64,000 nt of DNA, taken from positions 1 to 64,000 of the forward strand of contig JAJFFG010000104.1 of NCBI GenBank assembly GCA_021776825.1. Direction: 5' to 3'. Made by a program: the position numbers and the translations under genes. The notes beneath the pieces were generated by a model that was not told where the DNA came from, searched no databases, and saw nothing but the letters and a program-made list of their open reading frames with translations. Shown piece after piece: positions 1 through 9,258 of the stretch (its first letter is position 1; every line of letters starts with the position of its first letter). This stretch comes from Planctomycetota bacterium. GTDB lineage: Bacteria > Planctomycetota > JAJSAM01 > JAJVHW01.

Positions 1-773
1 ACCCGGCGACCACCCTGCGGGCCCTTGGGCCGAAGCCCTGGAATGCCGCCTATGTCCAGCCGTCGCGCCGGCCCAAGGACGGCCGCTATGGCGAGAACCC
101 CAACCGGCTGCAACACTACTACCAGTTCCAGGTGATCCTGAAGCCGGCCCCCGAGGACTCGCAGGCCCTCTACCTCGAGAGTCTGGCGGCTCTGGGGATC
201 GATCTCGCCGCTCACGATGTGCGCTTCGTCGAGGACGACTGGGAGTCGCCGACCCTCGGAGCCACGGGCCTGGGCTGGGAGGTCTGGCTCGACGGCATGG
301 AGGTCACGCAGTTCACGTACTTCCAGCAGGCGGGCGGCTACGAGCTCGATCCCGTCTCTGTGGAACTCACGTACGGTCTCGAGCGCATCGCGATGTACCT
401 GCAGGACGTGAAGAGCGGGTTCGACATCGAGTGGGTCCCCGGCGTGACGTGGGGTGACGTCTGCCGGCGTGACGAACGCGAGTTCAGTCGCTTCAACTTC
501 GAGAAGGCGGACGTTGCGACGCTGCAGCGGCACTTCGACGATCACGCCTCCCAGTGCATCGAACTCGCCCAGGACGGACTGCCGCTCCCGGCGTACGACC
601 ACTGCATGCACGCGTCCCACACGTTCAACCTGTTGGATGCGCGGGGCGCGATCGGAGTGAACCAGCGCGCCCAGTACATCGCCCGCGTCCGCGATCTCGC
701 GCGCGCCTCGGCAGCGGCTTGGATGGGCGACGAGGTCGTGGCGCCCGGCGCGCGACGTGGAGGTGGCTCGTGA
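1..773 (+). CDS. glyQ: Glycyl-tRNA synthetase alpha subunit, 5' truncated
   Basis: This is the catalytic alpha subunit of the alpha2-beta2 bacterial glycyl-tRNA synthetase. With GlyS it charges tRNA-Gly with glycine using ATP. The open frame runs in from the left edge, with codons in phase from base 3. Even the truncated part is near-identical to the family consensus: RPKDGRYGENPNRLQHYYQF, VEDDWESPTLGA, GWEVWLDGMEVTQFTYFQQ and LTYGLERIAMYLQ. The N-terminal few dozen residues are outside the window. The stop at 771-773 overlaps the GTG of the next gene. That gene separates glyQ from glyS, although the three are clearly one transcription unit. Identification is certain. Confidence 0.97.
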   Translation, partial: PATTLRALGPKPWNAAYVQPSRRPKDGRYGENPNRLQHYYQFQVILKPAPEDSQALYLESLAALGIDLAAHDVRFVEDDWESPTLGATGLGWEVWLDGMEVTQFTYFQQAGGYELDPVSVELTYGLERIAMYLQDVKSGFDIEWVPGVTWGDVCRRDEREFSRFNFEKADVATLQRHFDDHASQCIELAQDGLPLPAYDHCMHASHTFNLLDARGAIGVNQRAQYIARVRDLARASAAAWMGDEVVAPGARRGGGS

Positions 774-2431
774 GTCGCGTGATCCGCACGTTGATGACGC
801 TGCTCATGCTGGTCGCGTGCGCTCTGCCGACGTTCGCGCAGGAGGAGGCCTTCGGCGCGGACCTGCTCAAGGCGATGGACGCGCAGGACCGCCTCGCCCA
901 GGCCGGCAAGTTCGACGACCTGATCCGTTCGGCAGAGACCGCATCGCGCGCCGGGACGCCCGGCGGGTACTACCTGCTCGGTCGCGCCCACGGCAATCGA
1001 GCCCTCCAGTACCAGCGCGACGGTGATGAGCGGAGCTTCGCAGAGAGCCTCGACGCCGCTTGCGAGGCGTTCGAGCACTCCAAGGAGCTGGGTGGCCAGC
1101 TCTATGCGCCGGCGCTCCTTGGCCTCGCCCGCTGCGCCCGCTTCGAGAAGGACCTGATCGGTGCGACGACGCAGCTGCGCAAGGCGCTGAACCTCTCGCC
1201 CGGCTTCAAGGTCGCGGCTCTCGAACTCGCGCAGGTGCTGTGGGAGCGCGGGCTCCACGCCGACGCCGAGCTGGAGCTGCACAAGCTCCTCCAGACGCGC
1301 CCCGACGACGTCGATGCACGCATGCTGCTCGGCAGTCTCCAGACGACTCGGCGCCGGTGGCCGGCGGCCGAGCGTGAGTTTCGCGCCGTCCTCGCGCGTC
1401 AGCCGAAGAACGATATCGCCCGCAAGCTGCTCGCAACGAACCTCGTCTCTCAGGAGAAGTACGACGAGGCGGCCGGTCACTTCGAGGCACTCCGACGAGC
1501 GCATCCGAAGCAGGACGAGCCGTACGTCATGCTCTTTCACATCTACCGCAAGCAGCGGGACTCGGAGCGCGCGGCGATGATCCTGCGCGAGCTGATCCGC
1601 AACCTCCCCGGGACCGAGGCGGCGGACCGCGCGAAGCGCACGCTGGCGGAGATGGCGGAGAACCCGGAGTACTTCGCTGGTGAGTCCAAGGAGGACACTC
1701 CGGAGTCGTTGGCCCGACGCCTCGAGAACGGTACAGACCCGGAGCGTGTCCGCGCTCTCCGGCGCATGCTCGACTTCGAGTGGCAGGCGCTACCGGGCGG
1801 GGTCTACAAGATGCTCTCCCCGCGCGAGGCTCCTCCCGAGGTGCGGGTCGCTGCGGTGCAGGTCATTGGGCACCACGCTGATCCGCGGACCATCGCGCTG
1901 ATCGAGATCCTGCTCTTCCACCCGAGCGAACAGGACCACGACGTCGACGTGCGACGTGCGGCCGCCGAGGCGTTGGCGACCATGCCATCGCCAGCGACGG
2001 TCCCGATGCTCTACCGCCTGCTCTCCCACTCCGACATCGCGATCCGCGAGGCCGGCGTGCGCGGGATCGCGTCGCGCACGGGCAAGTGGTTCCGCGTCGA
2101 CCTCGACACGCCGACGCCCGCCGACGCGTGGTCATCCGAGTGGGCGGCGTATCGCAAGTGGTGGCGCACGCCGACGGCCTCGCTCAGCAAGCGAGAGGCG
2201 GTCACGGACATGCGGAAGATCTTCGACCACCTGAAGCGCGGTCGCGAACGCCTGGCCACCTACGCGATCGATGCGATGGACGACGACAACGCGGAGACCT
2301 GGCGCGCCGGTTATGAGCTGTTCCGGGAACTGTCCGAACAGTCGTTCGGCTACGAGAATGGCACCGTCTCGGAAGCGAACCGAAGCGCCATCACGCAACA
2401 GGCCCGGAGCTGGCTGAGCAAGGTGCGCTGA
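770..2431 (+). CDS. Exported TPR/HEAT-repeat protein between glyQ and glyS
   Basis: The GTG start at 770 overlaps the glyQ stop and gives a 553-residue protein. A signal peptide of about 25 residues (hydrophobic LMTLLMLVACALPTF, then AQEE) is followed by helical tetratricopeptide-like repeats over roughly residues 30-300. HEAT-like repeats follow at roughly 330-450, for example VRVAAVQVIGHHADPRTIAL and VRRAAAEALATMPSPATVPM. Longer upstream in-frame starts would lie inside glyQ and are rejected. TPR and HEAT solenoids bind proteins, and no enzymatic motif is visible. The stop lies one base before the glyS start, so the gene is translationally coupled in the middle of a tRNA-synthetase operon. 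Its role is unknown. Confidence 0.85.
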   Translation: MSRVIRTLMTLLMLVACALPTFAQEEAFGADLLKAMDAQDRLAQAGKFDDLIRSAETASRAGTPGGYYLLGRAHGNRALQYQRDGDERSFAESLDAACEAFEHSKELGGQLYAPALLGLARCARFEKDLIGATTQLRKALNLSPGFKVAALELAQVLWERGLHADAELELHKLLQTRPDDVDARMLLGSLQTTRRRWPAAEREFRAVLARQPKNDIARKLLATNLVSQEKYDEAAGHFEALRRAHPKQDEPYVMLFHIYRKQRDSERAAMILRELIRNLPGTEAADRAKRTLAEMAENPEYFAGESKEDTPESLARRLENGTDPERVRALRRMLDFEWQALPGGVYKMLSPREAPPEVRVAAVQVIGHHADPRTIALIEILLFHPSEQDHDVDVRRAAAEALATMPSPATVPMLYRLLSHSDIAIREAGVRGIASRTGKWFRVDLDTPTPADAWSSEWAAYRKWWRTPTASLSKREAVTDMRKIFDHLKRGRERLATYAIDAMDDDNAETWRAGYELFRELSEQSFGYENGTVSEANRSAITQQARSWLSKVR

Positions 2432-2432
2432 C

Positions 2433-4442
2433 GTGGCGGAACTCCTTTTCGAACTGCGCTGCGAGGAACTGCCTCCGCACGACCTGCGGCGGGCGACCAA
2501 TGCGCTGGCGACGACCCTCGCCGAGCGGCTGAGCGAGGCGGGCATCCCCGCCGGCTCGATGTCCGCCATGTGGACGCCGCGTCGGATGACGGTCTGGGCG
2601 CACGACCTGCCGGTGCGCTCCGCGGATCGCGAGGAGCGTCGTAGGGGACCGCCGCTGCGAGCCGCGTTCGCCGAGGACGGGAGTCCGACGCGCGCCGCCG
2701 AGGGGTTCGCGCGCAAGAACGGCGTGGGCGTCGACGACCTCGAGCGGGAGGACGGCTACGTCTACGCCGTCGTTCGGACCGTCGGCAGCGATGCCTCCGA
2801 GCTGCTAGCCGAACTGCTCCCGACTCTCCCCGCGACCGTCCCGTGGCGCAAGCGGATGCGGTGGGGCGTGGCGGACACCTTCGCCCGGCCGATCCGCGGC
2901 GTGGTCGCGCTCCTCGACGACGCGATCGTGCCGTGCACCGTGGCCGGTGTCGCCGCAGGCCGGACGACGCATGGGCACCGCTTTCTGGCTCCTGCGGCGA
3001 TCGATCTCGCCGGGGCCGATCGCGAGGAGTACCGCGACGTGCTTCGCGCTGCGCAGGTTCTCGCGGACCCCGACGAGCGGCGCGATGCGGTGCTGGCGGC
3101 AGCGCATGCGATCGTTCCCGAACTGGACGTGCATGCACGGCTCCTCGAGGAGGTCACCAACCTCGTCGAGTGGCCCTCGGCAGTGGAGGGGCGTTTCGAC
3201 GACTCGTACCTCGAGCTGCCGCCGCGTCTGCTCGTCACGGTGATGCAGCATCATCAGCGCTTCTTCCCGGTACGTGGAGCCGACGGCTCGCTCGAGCCGC
3301 GCTTCGTGGCGATCATGGATCGTGCCCCGGCCTCGGCAGACGTCGCACGTCCCGGCTTCGAGCGGGTGCTCGTCCCGCGGCTGCACGATGCCCGCTTCTT
3401 CCTCACCGAGGATCGGAAGCGACCGCTCGCAGATCGTCTCGAGGCGCTGGCCGACGTCGTCTACCACCGCAAACTGGGCTCTCTGGGTGACAAGGCAACT
3501 CGGTTGTCCGAACTCTCGCCGCGCGTGGCAGAGCTTCTGGGGCTCGACGCGGCTGCAGCCGAGGCTGCGCAGCGCGCCGGCCTCCTCGCGAAGTGCGATC
3601 TCGTCACGCAGATGGTGGGCGAGTTCCCCGAGCTCCAGGGACACGTCGGCAGCGTCTATGCCGCCGCGGACGGAGAGCCGGCGGAGGTCGCTGATGCGCT
3701 CGACTGGCAGTACCGACACGACCTAGCGGGTGACGTCCACCCGTCGGGCGTCGCGCTCGCGCTGCTGCTGACCGAGAACCTCGACATCCTCTGTCAGTTC
3801 GGTGCCCGTGTTGGGCTGCCGACGGGGAGCGCCGATCCGTTCGGTGTTCGTCGCGCCGCGCTGACGCTACTCGACGCCAGCGAACGCTTCGCGCCGTCGC
3901 TCCCGCTCGACGAGGCTCTCGCGGCAGCCGGCGGCGACGCCGGCGTGCGCGAGTACCTCGAGACGCGCCTCGTCCGACGCCTGCGCGATCGCGGCGTCCC
4001 GGCTGATCACGTCGCCGCAGTCCCGGGCTGGACATCCGTCGGCGAGCTCCTCGGTCGTCTCGACGACCTCCGGGCCCTCACGGAACTTCCGGAGTTCGCT
4101 CGTCTCCTGGAGGTCGCGGAGCGCTGTCGCAACATCACGCGCAAGAGTGACGCGCCGGATGCGGTGGTGCGCGAGGAACTGCTGGTCGAGGACGCCGAGA
4201 GGGCCCTCTTCGCAGTGTGGTCTCCGCTTCGCGCAGACCTGCCGCCGGAGTCGGAGCGTCTCGGTCGCGACGACGCTCTGCGCATCGCCGCGGCTCTCGC
4301 GGAGCCGCTGCACCGGTTCTTCGAAGAGGTGTTCGTCAACGCCGAGGACGCCGACCTGCGGACGAACCGACACGCGCTGCTGCGTGACGTCGACGCGACG
4401 CTGCTGCGTTTCGCCGACCTCTGTCGTATCGTCAAGCGGTGA
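2433..4442 (+). CDS. glyS: Glycyl-tRNA synthetase beta subunit
   Basis: This is the beta subunit of the heterotetrameric glycyl-tRNA synthetase, which recognises tRNA. It has 669 residues against about 690 in E. coli. The N-terminus LLFELRCEELPP, the segment TVPWRKRMRWG, LLVTVMQHHQRFFPV, ARFFLTEDRK and DPFGVRRAALTLL are all typical. The C-terminal anticodon-binding (DALR-like) part ends at residues LLRFADLCRIVKR. The GTG start is one base after the preceding stop. The protein pairs with the partial glyQ at the left edge. Confidence 0.97.
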   Translation: MAELLFELRCEELPPHDLRRATNALATTLAERLSEAGIPAGSMSAMWTPRRMTVWAHDLPVRSADREERRRGPPLRAAFAEDGSPTRAAEGFARKNGVGVDDLEREDGYVYAVVRTVGSDASELLAELLPTLPATVPWRKRMRWGVADTFARPIRGVVALLDDAIVPCTVAGVAAGRTTHGHRFLAPAAIDLAGADREEYRDVLRAAQVLADPDERRDAVLAAAHAIVPELDVHARLLEEVTNLVEWPSAVEGRFDDSYLELPPRLLVTVMQHHQRFFPVRGADGSLEPRFVAIMDRAPASADVARPGFERVLVPRLHDARFFLTEDRKRPLADRLEALADVVYHRKLGSLGDKATRLSELSPRVAELLGLDAAAAEAAQRAGLLAKCDLVTQMVGEFPELQGHVGSVYAAADGEPAEVADALDWQYRHDLAGDVHPSGVALALLLTENLDILCQFGARVGLPTGSADPFGVRRAALTLLDASERFAPSLPLDEALAAAGGDAGVREYLETRLVRRLRDRGVPADHVAAVPGWTSVGELLGRLDDLRALTELPEFARLLEVAERCRNITRKSDAPDAVVREELLVEDAERALFAVWSPLRADLPPESERLGRDDALRIAAALAEPLHRFFEEVFVNAEDADLRTNRHALLRDVDATLLRFADLCRIVKR

Positions 4443-4462
4443 CGGACACGGAAGGAGCGCGC

Positions 4463-5452
4463 ATGGCCGACGACGCACGCGGACCCGTGCTCGTGACCGG
4501 TGGCGCCGGGTACGTCGGCTCGTTCGCCGTGCGCGCTCTTCGCGCCCGGGGCGAGAGGGTCGTCATCCTCGATGACCTCTCGACGGGCCATCGCGCCCAC
4601 GTGCCCGAGGGTGTTCCGCTCGTCGAGATCGACCTGCGCGACGCCGACGCCGTGCAGGCCGTGCTCGCCGCCGACGAATTCGACGCGGTGCTGCACTTCG
4701 CCGCCAACGCGTACGTCGGCGAGTCCGTCCGCGAGCCCCGGAAGTACTGGGAGAACAACGTTGGCTGCACGCTGAACCTGTTGGGTGCGTGCCTCGATCA
4801 GGACGTGCGCCGCGTCGTGTTCTCGTCGACGTGCACGGTCTACGGCGAGCCGGGCCTGCCCAGCCTCACCGAGGATCTCCCCGTGGCTCCGGTCAACCCG
4901 TACGGGCGCACGAAGGCGGCGATCGAGCAGGTCCTCGGTGACTACGGCGCTGCCTACGGTCTGCGGTCGTATCGCCTCCGGTACTTCAACGCGGCAGGCG
5001 CCGCGGCGGACGGGTCACTGGGCGAACTGCACGAGCCCGAGACGCATCTCGTCCCCCTCGCGCTGCACGCCGCGGTGACCGGCGCACCGCTCCGCGTCTT
5101 CGGGACGGACTATCCGACTCCGGACGGAACGTGCGTGCGCGACTACGTCCACGTCGAGGATCTCGCCGATGCCCACGTGCGGGCGCTCGATCGACTCCGT
5201 GCCGGGGCCGAGGGTGCCGCGCTGAACCTGGGCACGGGCAGCGGCACGTCCGTGCGTGAGGTCCTCGAGTCGGTCGAGCGCGTTTCCGGCCGGGCGGTGC
5301 CGACGATCGACGCGCCTCGCCGCCCGGGGGACCCGCCGTTCCTCGTCGCCGCTCCTGGACGGGCTCAGAGCGAGCTCGGTTGGTCGCCGGCGCAGCCCGG
5401 GATCGATGCAATCGTCGCCAGCGCGTGGCGCTGGCACTCCCGGTCCACGTAG
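4463..5452 (+). CDS. galE: UDP-glucose 4-epimerase
   Basis: This short-chain dehydrogenase/reductase (SDR) interconverts UDP-glucose and UDP-galactose with bound NAD. The ATG at 4463 is chosen because GGAAGGAG lies just upstream. A GTG at 4439 overlapping glyS is possible but lacks a better site. The 329-residue protein has the Rossmann motif TGGAGYVGS near residue 12, the catalytic STC/YGRTK pair (YxxxK in NPYGRTK), RYFNAAGA and the substrate-loop DYVHVEDLADAH. Length and motifs match GalE. It probably supplies sugar nucleotides for surface polysaccharide. Related nucleotide-sugar epimerases cannot be fully excluded. Confidence 0.9.
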   Translation: MADDARGPVLVTGGAGYVGSFAVRALRARGERVVILDDLSTGHRAHVPEGVPLVEIDLRDADAVQAVLAADEFDAVLHFAANAYVGESVREPRKYWENNVGCTLNLLGACLDQDVRRVVFSSTCTVYGEPGLPSLTEDLPVAPVNPYGRTKAAIEQVLGDYGAAYGLRSYRLRYFNAAGAAADGSLGELHEPETHLVPLALHAAVTGAPLRVFGTDYPTPDGTCVRDYVHVEDLADAHVRALDRLRAGAEGAALNLGTGSGTSVREVLESVERVSGRAVPTIDAPRRPGDPPFLVAAPGRAQSELGWSPAQPGIDAIVASAWRWHSRST

Positions 5453-5483
5453 TCCGTCGGTCCGGGGTGGTTGAATCTCTTCC

Positions 5484-6965
5484 ATGCGGTGGAGTGTTCG
5501 CTGGGCTGTGCCCGCCCTTGTGGTGGCTGCGGCCGTGGTCCTGGTTCCCGCGCAGACGCCTGCGTCGGCGGGCTCCACGGGTCTCGCTGCTCGCGTGGAT
5601 CGCGCGCTGGCGAAGCATGGGCATCGCACCGTCGGCGTCTCGGTCGGGGTCTGGGATGCCGAGTCCGGGGAACGCCTCGCTGAGCACAACGTCCACACGC
5701 CGCGGCGTACGGCGTCGGTGATGAAACTCGCCACCACGTTGGTGGCTCTCGCGGTGCTCGGTCCGAGTTACGAGCTAGCGACCGAGGTGCGCGTGGCGGC
5801 GCCGCCCAGGGCGGGGGTCGTCGAGGGCGACCTCGTCGTGCGTGGCGGGGGCGATCCTGGCTTCGCGGACCACCTCTCCGAGGGCGGCGCGGAGGCCGAG
5901 ATCGGTCGCCTTGCGGACCAGGTCGTCACGGCCGGCGTGCGCCGCGTCGAGGGGGACCTCGTCCTCGACTCGAGCGCGTTCGCGCCGCCTGCCCGCCACC
6001 CCGACTGGGGCTACGAGAACGGCAGCTGGGAGTGGTGGCGTGCGCCGGTGACCGCCCTCACCATCAATGACGCCTGCTTCGACATGGACGTCCATCCCGG
6101 GGGGAGCGTCGGCTCTCTCGCACGATTGCGCGTCAGTCCGGCTAGCGAGTTGGCCACGTTCCAGAACCGGCTTGTCACCACCGCGTCGAAGCGCGATCAC
6201 TCGATCGACTTCGGTCGACGGGCATCCGACGGACGCATCCCCGCACGCGGGAAGGTCTGGACCGGGTCCACCGGGTACGCAGTCTCGATCGCGTGCGTCG
6301 ACCCGCCGGCGCTGTTCGGCGAGTTGTTCCGGCGGGCACTTGTTGCGCGCGGCGTCGAGATCGAGGGGGCGTCGCGCGTGGTGCGCGGTGTGCCGACACT
6401 GCCTCCCAAACGTCGGGCGACCGAGTCCATGCAGCACGTGGTGGCGCGTCACGGCGAGACGGTGGCGGACGTCGTCGCGATCACGAACACACGCAGTCAC
6501 AACCTGTACGCGGAACTGCTCCTGCGGGCGATCGGAGCCGAGATCGACGGCGACGGCTCCTTCTCCGGCGGTGCCGCCGTGGTCCGGCGGACGCTCGGCG
6601 TCGAGCCCGGCGACGTGTCGTTCACACAGGCCGACGGGAGCGGACTCTCGCGTGCGAACCGGGCGAGCCCGGCGGCCATCGGCCGACTGCTCCGTGGCGC
6701 GTATGCGTCCGAGCAACGGCTGTCCTACATGGCCTCGCTGCCGCGCGCGGGCGAGACGGGCACGCTCAAGAAACGCTTCCGCGCGAAGCACTTCCGCGAC
6801 CGCGTCGTCGCGAAGACCGGGACGCTGCGCGACACGAGCGCGCTCGCCGGGTACGTGCGGTCGGACGAGGGGCACGTCCTCGTGTTCGTCATCCTGTGCG
6901 AGGGCCCGGTCGGGCGCGCGCGCGCTCTCCAGGAGGCCGTCGTGACGGCCCTCCTGGACGGCTGA
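5484..6965 (+). CDS. dacB: D-Ala-D-Ala carboxypeptidase/endopeptidase (PBP4, DacB family)
   Basis: This periplasmic penicillin-binding protein of the S13 family trims and cleaves peptidoglycan cross-links. The 493-residue protein begins with a signal peptide (hydrophobic VPALVVAAAVVLVPA, cleavage near TPASA). It carries all three active-site motifs: SxxK as SVMK near residue 77, SxN as SHN near residue 337, and KTG as AKTGT near residue 440. The long insertion between SxxK and SxN is typical of DacB. It stands 31 bp after galE and 10 bp before rarA, probably in the same operon. Confidence 0.93.
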   Translation: MRWSVRWAVPALVVAAAVVLVPAQTPASAGSTGLAARVDRALAKHGHRTVGVSVGVWDAESGERLAEHNVHTPRRTASVMKLATTLVALAVLGPSYELATEVRVAAPPRAGVVEGDLVVRGGGDPGFADHLSEGGAEAEIGRLADQVVTAGVRRVEGDLVLDSSAFAPPARHPDWGYENGSWEWWRAPVTALTINDACFDMDVHPGGSVGSLARLRVSPASELATFQNRLVTTASKRDHSIDFGRRASDGRIPARGKVWTGSTGYAVSIACVDPPALFGELFRRALVARGVEIEGASRVVRGVPTLPPKRRATESMQHVVARHGETVADVVAITNTRSHNLYAELLLRAIGAEIDGDGSFSGGAAVVRRTLGVEPGDVSFTQADGSGLSRANRASPAAIGRLLRGAYASEQRLSYMASLPRAGETGTLKKRFRAKHFRDRVVAKTGTLRDTSALAGYVRSDEGHVLVFVILCEGPVGRARALQEAVVTALLDG

Positions 6966-6975
6966 AGGGACGCCC

Positions 6976-8346
6976 GTGACACTCTTCGATCCAACCGGCG
7001 ACTCTGGGCAGGCTGCGTCGTCCGCTCCCCTGGCAGAGCGCCTGCGTCCCCGCACGCTGGATGACGTCCTCGGACACACCGTGGCCCTCGGTCCAGGCAG
7101 TGCGCTGCGTCGGCTGATCGACGCCGATCGTCTCCCCTCGATCGTCTTGTGGGGACCGCCCGGGTGCGGGAAGACCTCGGTTGCCGTCGCCCTCGCCGAC
7201 GCCACCGGTGCGGAGCACGAGACCCTCTCGGCCGTCCTGGCCGGCGTGAAGGACGTGCGCGCCGTCGTGGCGCGTGCCGCCGAGCGCCTGCGACACGGGC
7301 GCCGAACGGTGCTGTTCGTCGACGAGATCCACCGCTTCAACAAGGCGCAGCAGGACGCGTTCCTGCCACACGTCGAGCGCGGGACCATCACGCTCGTCGG
7401 CGCGACCACCGAGAACCCGAGCTTTCACCTGACGGCACCGCTCCTCTCGCGGGCACGCGTCGTCGCGCTCTCGCCGCTCGACGACGACTCGCTCGCCGCG
7501 CTCGTTCGCCGTGCGATCGAGGATGAGGATCACGGCCTCGGTGGACGCGGGCTGACGCTCGATGACGACGCCGCATCGGCCCTCGTGTCCTCCGCCGCCG
7601 GCGATGCACGAGCGTTGCTCAACACGTTGGAGGCAGCGGCAAACGCGCTTCCCGATGGTGGCCCCATCACGCGGGACGCGATTGCGGAGGCCGCCGGTCG
7701 GCGCTCGCTGCGACACGATCGCGGCGGTGACTCGCACTTCGCATTGGCGTCGGCACTGCAGAAGTCGATCCGATCCGGCGACGTTCAAGCGGGCCTGTAC
7801 TGGTGCGCACGCCTGCTGGAGGCCGGTGAGGACCCACGCTTCGTCGCGCGTCGCCTCCTCGTTGTGGCCTCCGAGGACGTCGGCCTCGCGCGTCCCTCCG
7901 TCCTGCCGATCGTCTCCGCCGCGAAGGACGCCGTGGAGTTCCTCGGGATGCCCGAGTGCGCGTACGCGCTGTTGCAGGCCGTTGTCGTTCTCGCCTCCTC
8001 GCCGCGCTCGAACTCGGTGGCCGTGGCGTGGCGTGCACTGCGTCAGGAGATCGCCGAGACGGGTCCGCTGCCCGTGCCGGATCACCGCCGACCGGCATCG
8101 ACGCGTCTGGCGAAGGAGATGGGGTGGGGCAAGGGCTACCAGTACGCCCACGACTTCGAGGGCGGAATGGTGGATCAGTCGCATCTGCCGCCGGAGCTTG
8201 CCGAACGTCGCTGGTACGAGCCGGGCGACGCGGGCTTCGAGACGGAGATCAAGCGCTACCTCACGGACCTGGAGGCGTTCCGCCGCGAGGGCGTCGCGCG
8301 ACGCCGTGGTGGAGAAGCTGGTGGTGACGCGGCGGGAGCAACATGA
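6976..8346 (+). CDS. rarA: Replication-associated recombination protein A (AAA+ ATPase)
   Basis: RarA/MgsA is a clamp-loader-related AAA+ ATPase that acts at stalled replication forks. The 456-residue protein has the family start RPRTLDDVLGH, Walker A GPPGCGKTS near residue 59, Walker B VLFVDEIHRF, sensor ATTENPSF and the C-terminal MgsA tetramerisation region (ARRLLVVASEDVGLA, KGYQYAHDFEGG). The GTG start lies 10 bp after dacB. The 3' end overlaps the start of the next gene by four bases, so the two are coupled. Confidence 0.95.
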   Translation: MTLFDPTGDSGQAASSAPLAERLRPRTLDDVLGHTVALGPGSALRRLIDADRLPSIVLWGPPGCGKTSVAVALADATGAEHETLSAVLAGVKDVRAVVARAAERLRHGRRTVLFVDEIHRFNKAQQDAFLPHVERGTITLVGATTENPSFHLTAPLLSRARVVALSPLDDDSLAALVRRAIEDEDHGLGGRGLTLDDDAASALVSSAAGDARALLNTLEAAANALPDGGPITRDAIAEAAGRRSLRHDRGGDSHFALASALQKSIRSGDVQAGLYWCARLLEAGEDPRFVARRLLVVASEDVGLARPSVLPIVSAAKDAVEFLGMPECAYALLQAVVVLASSPRSNSVAVAWRALRQEIAETGPLPVPDHRRPASTRLAKEMGWGKGYQYAHDFEGGMVDQSHLPPELAERRWYEPGDAGFETEIKRYLTDLEAFRREGVARRRGGEAGGDAAGAT

Positions 8347-9140
8347 CCAGGCAGAGCGACCTCATGGTGGCCCTCGCGGCCGCTTCGGCTGCAGCCGACG
8401 AGCTGACGGCGCGCTACCGTCCGTCCGGTGTGCGCGACACGGCCGAGAGCAAGGGCCAACGACGCAACCTGGTGACCGATGCGGATCGCGCGGCGGAAGA
8501 CGCGGCGCTGGCGGTTCTGCGCGCGCTCCGTCCGGACGATCCCGTCATGGCCGAGGAGTCGGCGGGCGAGGCGCTCGACGTAGCGCGGTACTGGTGCGTC
8601 GATCCCCTCGACGGCACGAACAACTTCGCGCACGGCATCCCGCTGTTCTGCGTCTCGGTGGCCCTGGTCGTGGACGGCTGCCCGACGGTCGGCGTCGTCC
8701 ACGCCCCGCATCTCGGAGAGGTGTTCGCCACGTCGGTCGACGGAGCGACGCTGAACGGAGAGCGCGTGCGGGTCAGCGCGACCGCTGAACTGGCGGATGC
8801 CGTCTTCGCCACGGGATTCGCGTACGACCGCGAGAACCTGGCCGACAACAACCTCGACAACTTCGGCAACGTGCTCATGCGGTGTCGCGGAATGCGGCGC
8901 TGCGGTTCCGCCGCGTTGGACCTCGCGTGGGTGGCCGCCGGTCGACTCGACGGCTTCTGGGAACTGATGCTGAATCCGTGGGACGTTGCCGCCGGAGCGG
9001 CGCTCGTGCGCGCCGCTGGCGGACGCGTCACGGACGCTTTGGGCGGCGAGGACTGGCTCCACGGGCAGCACGTCGTCGCGACGAACGGACGCGTTCACGA
9101 TGCCCTACGCGAGACGCTCTCCCGTCCCTCCTTCACGTGA
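8343..9140 (+). CDS. suhB: Inositol monophosphatase family protein
   Basis: This is a Mg2+-dependent sugar-phosphate phosphatase of the inositol monophosphatase/SuhB family. The 265-residue protein has the metal-binding motifs EESAGE, DPLDGTNNFAHGIP and the C-terminal WDVAAGAALVRAAGG, all intact. The substrate could be inositol 1-phosphate, histidinol phosphate or a related sugar phosphate. The sequence alone does not decide, so the symbol is a family name. The start overlaps the rarA end in an ATGA arrangement. Confidence 0.88.
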   Translation: MTRQSDLMVALAAASAAADELTARYRPSGVRDTAESKGQRRNLVTDADRAAEDAALAVLRALRPDDPVMAEESAGEALDVARYWCVDPLDGTNNFAHGIPLFCVSVALVVDGCPTVGVVHAPHLGEVFATSVDGATLNGERVRVSATAELADAVFATGFAYDRENLADNNLDNFGNVLMRCRGMRRCGSAALDLAWVAAGRLDGFWELMLNPWDVAAGAALVRAAGGRVTDALGGEDWLHGQHVVATNGRVHDALRETLSRPSFT

Positions 9141-9151
9141 CCCGGAAATCA

Positions 9152-9190
9152 CCCCTCCGAGGCGCCCGTACGGAGTACGCTCGGGGGTTT
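9152..9190 (+). terminator. Probable intrinsic terminator after the inositol phosphatase gene
   Basis: A GC-rich hairpin begins 12 bases after the stop. Arm CCCCTCCGAG (9152-9161) pairs with CTCGGGGG (9180-9187) around a bulged T. An inner CGTA/TACG stem caps it, and TTT follows. The U tract is short, so some read-through into the helicase gene is possible. Confidence 0.45.
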
Positions 9191-9258
9191 GCGGACGGCA
9201 GGCCGGACGAAGTGCAATCGGCACTGCTGAGGACACCGCCCGGGAGACCGTCTCAGCC

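Noticed and set aside
8986..9258. A longer N-terminus for the XPB helicase
   Set aside because: The in-frame ATG at 8986 lies deep inside the inositol phosphatase gene, and the extra residues look like a shadow. The TTG at 9259 gives the usual length.
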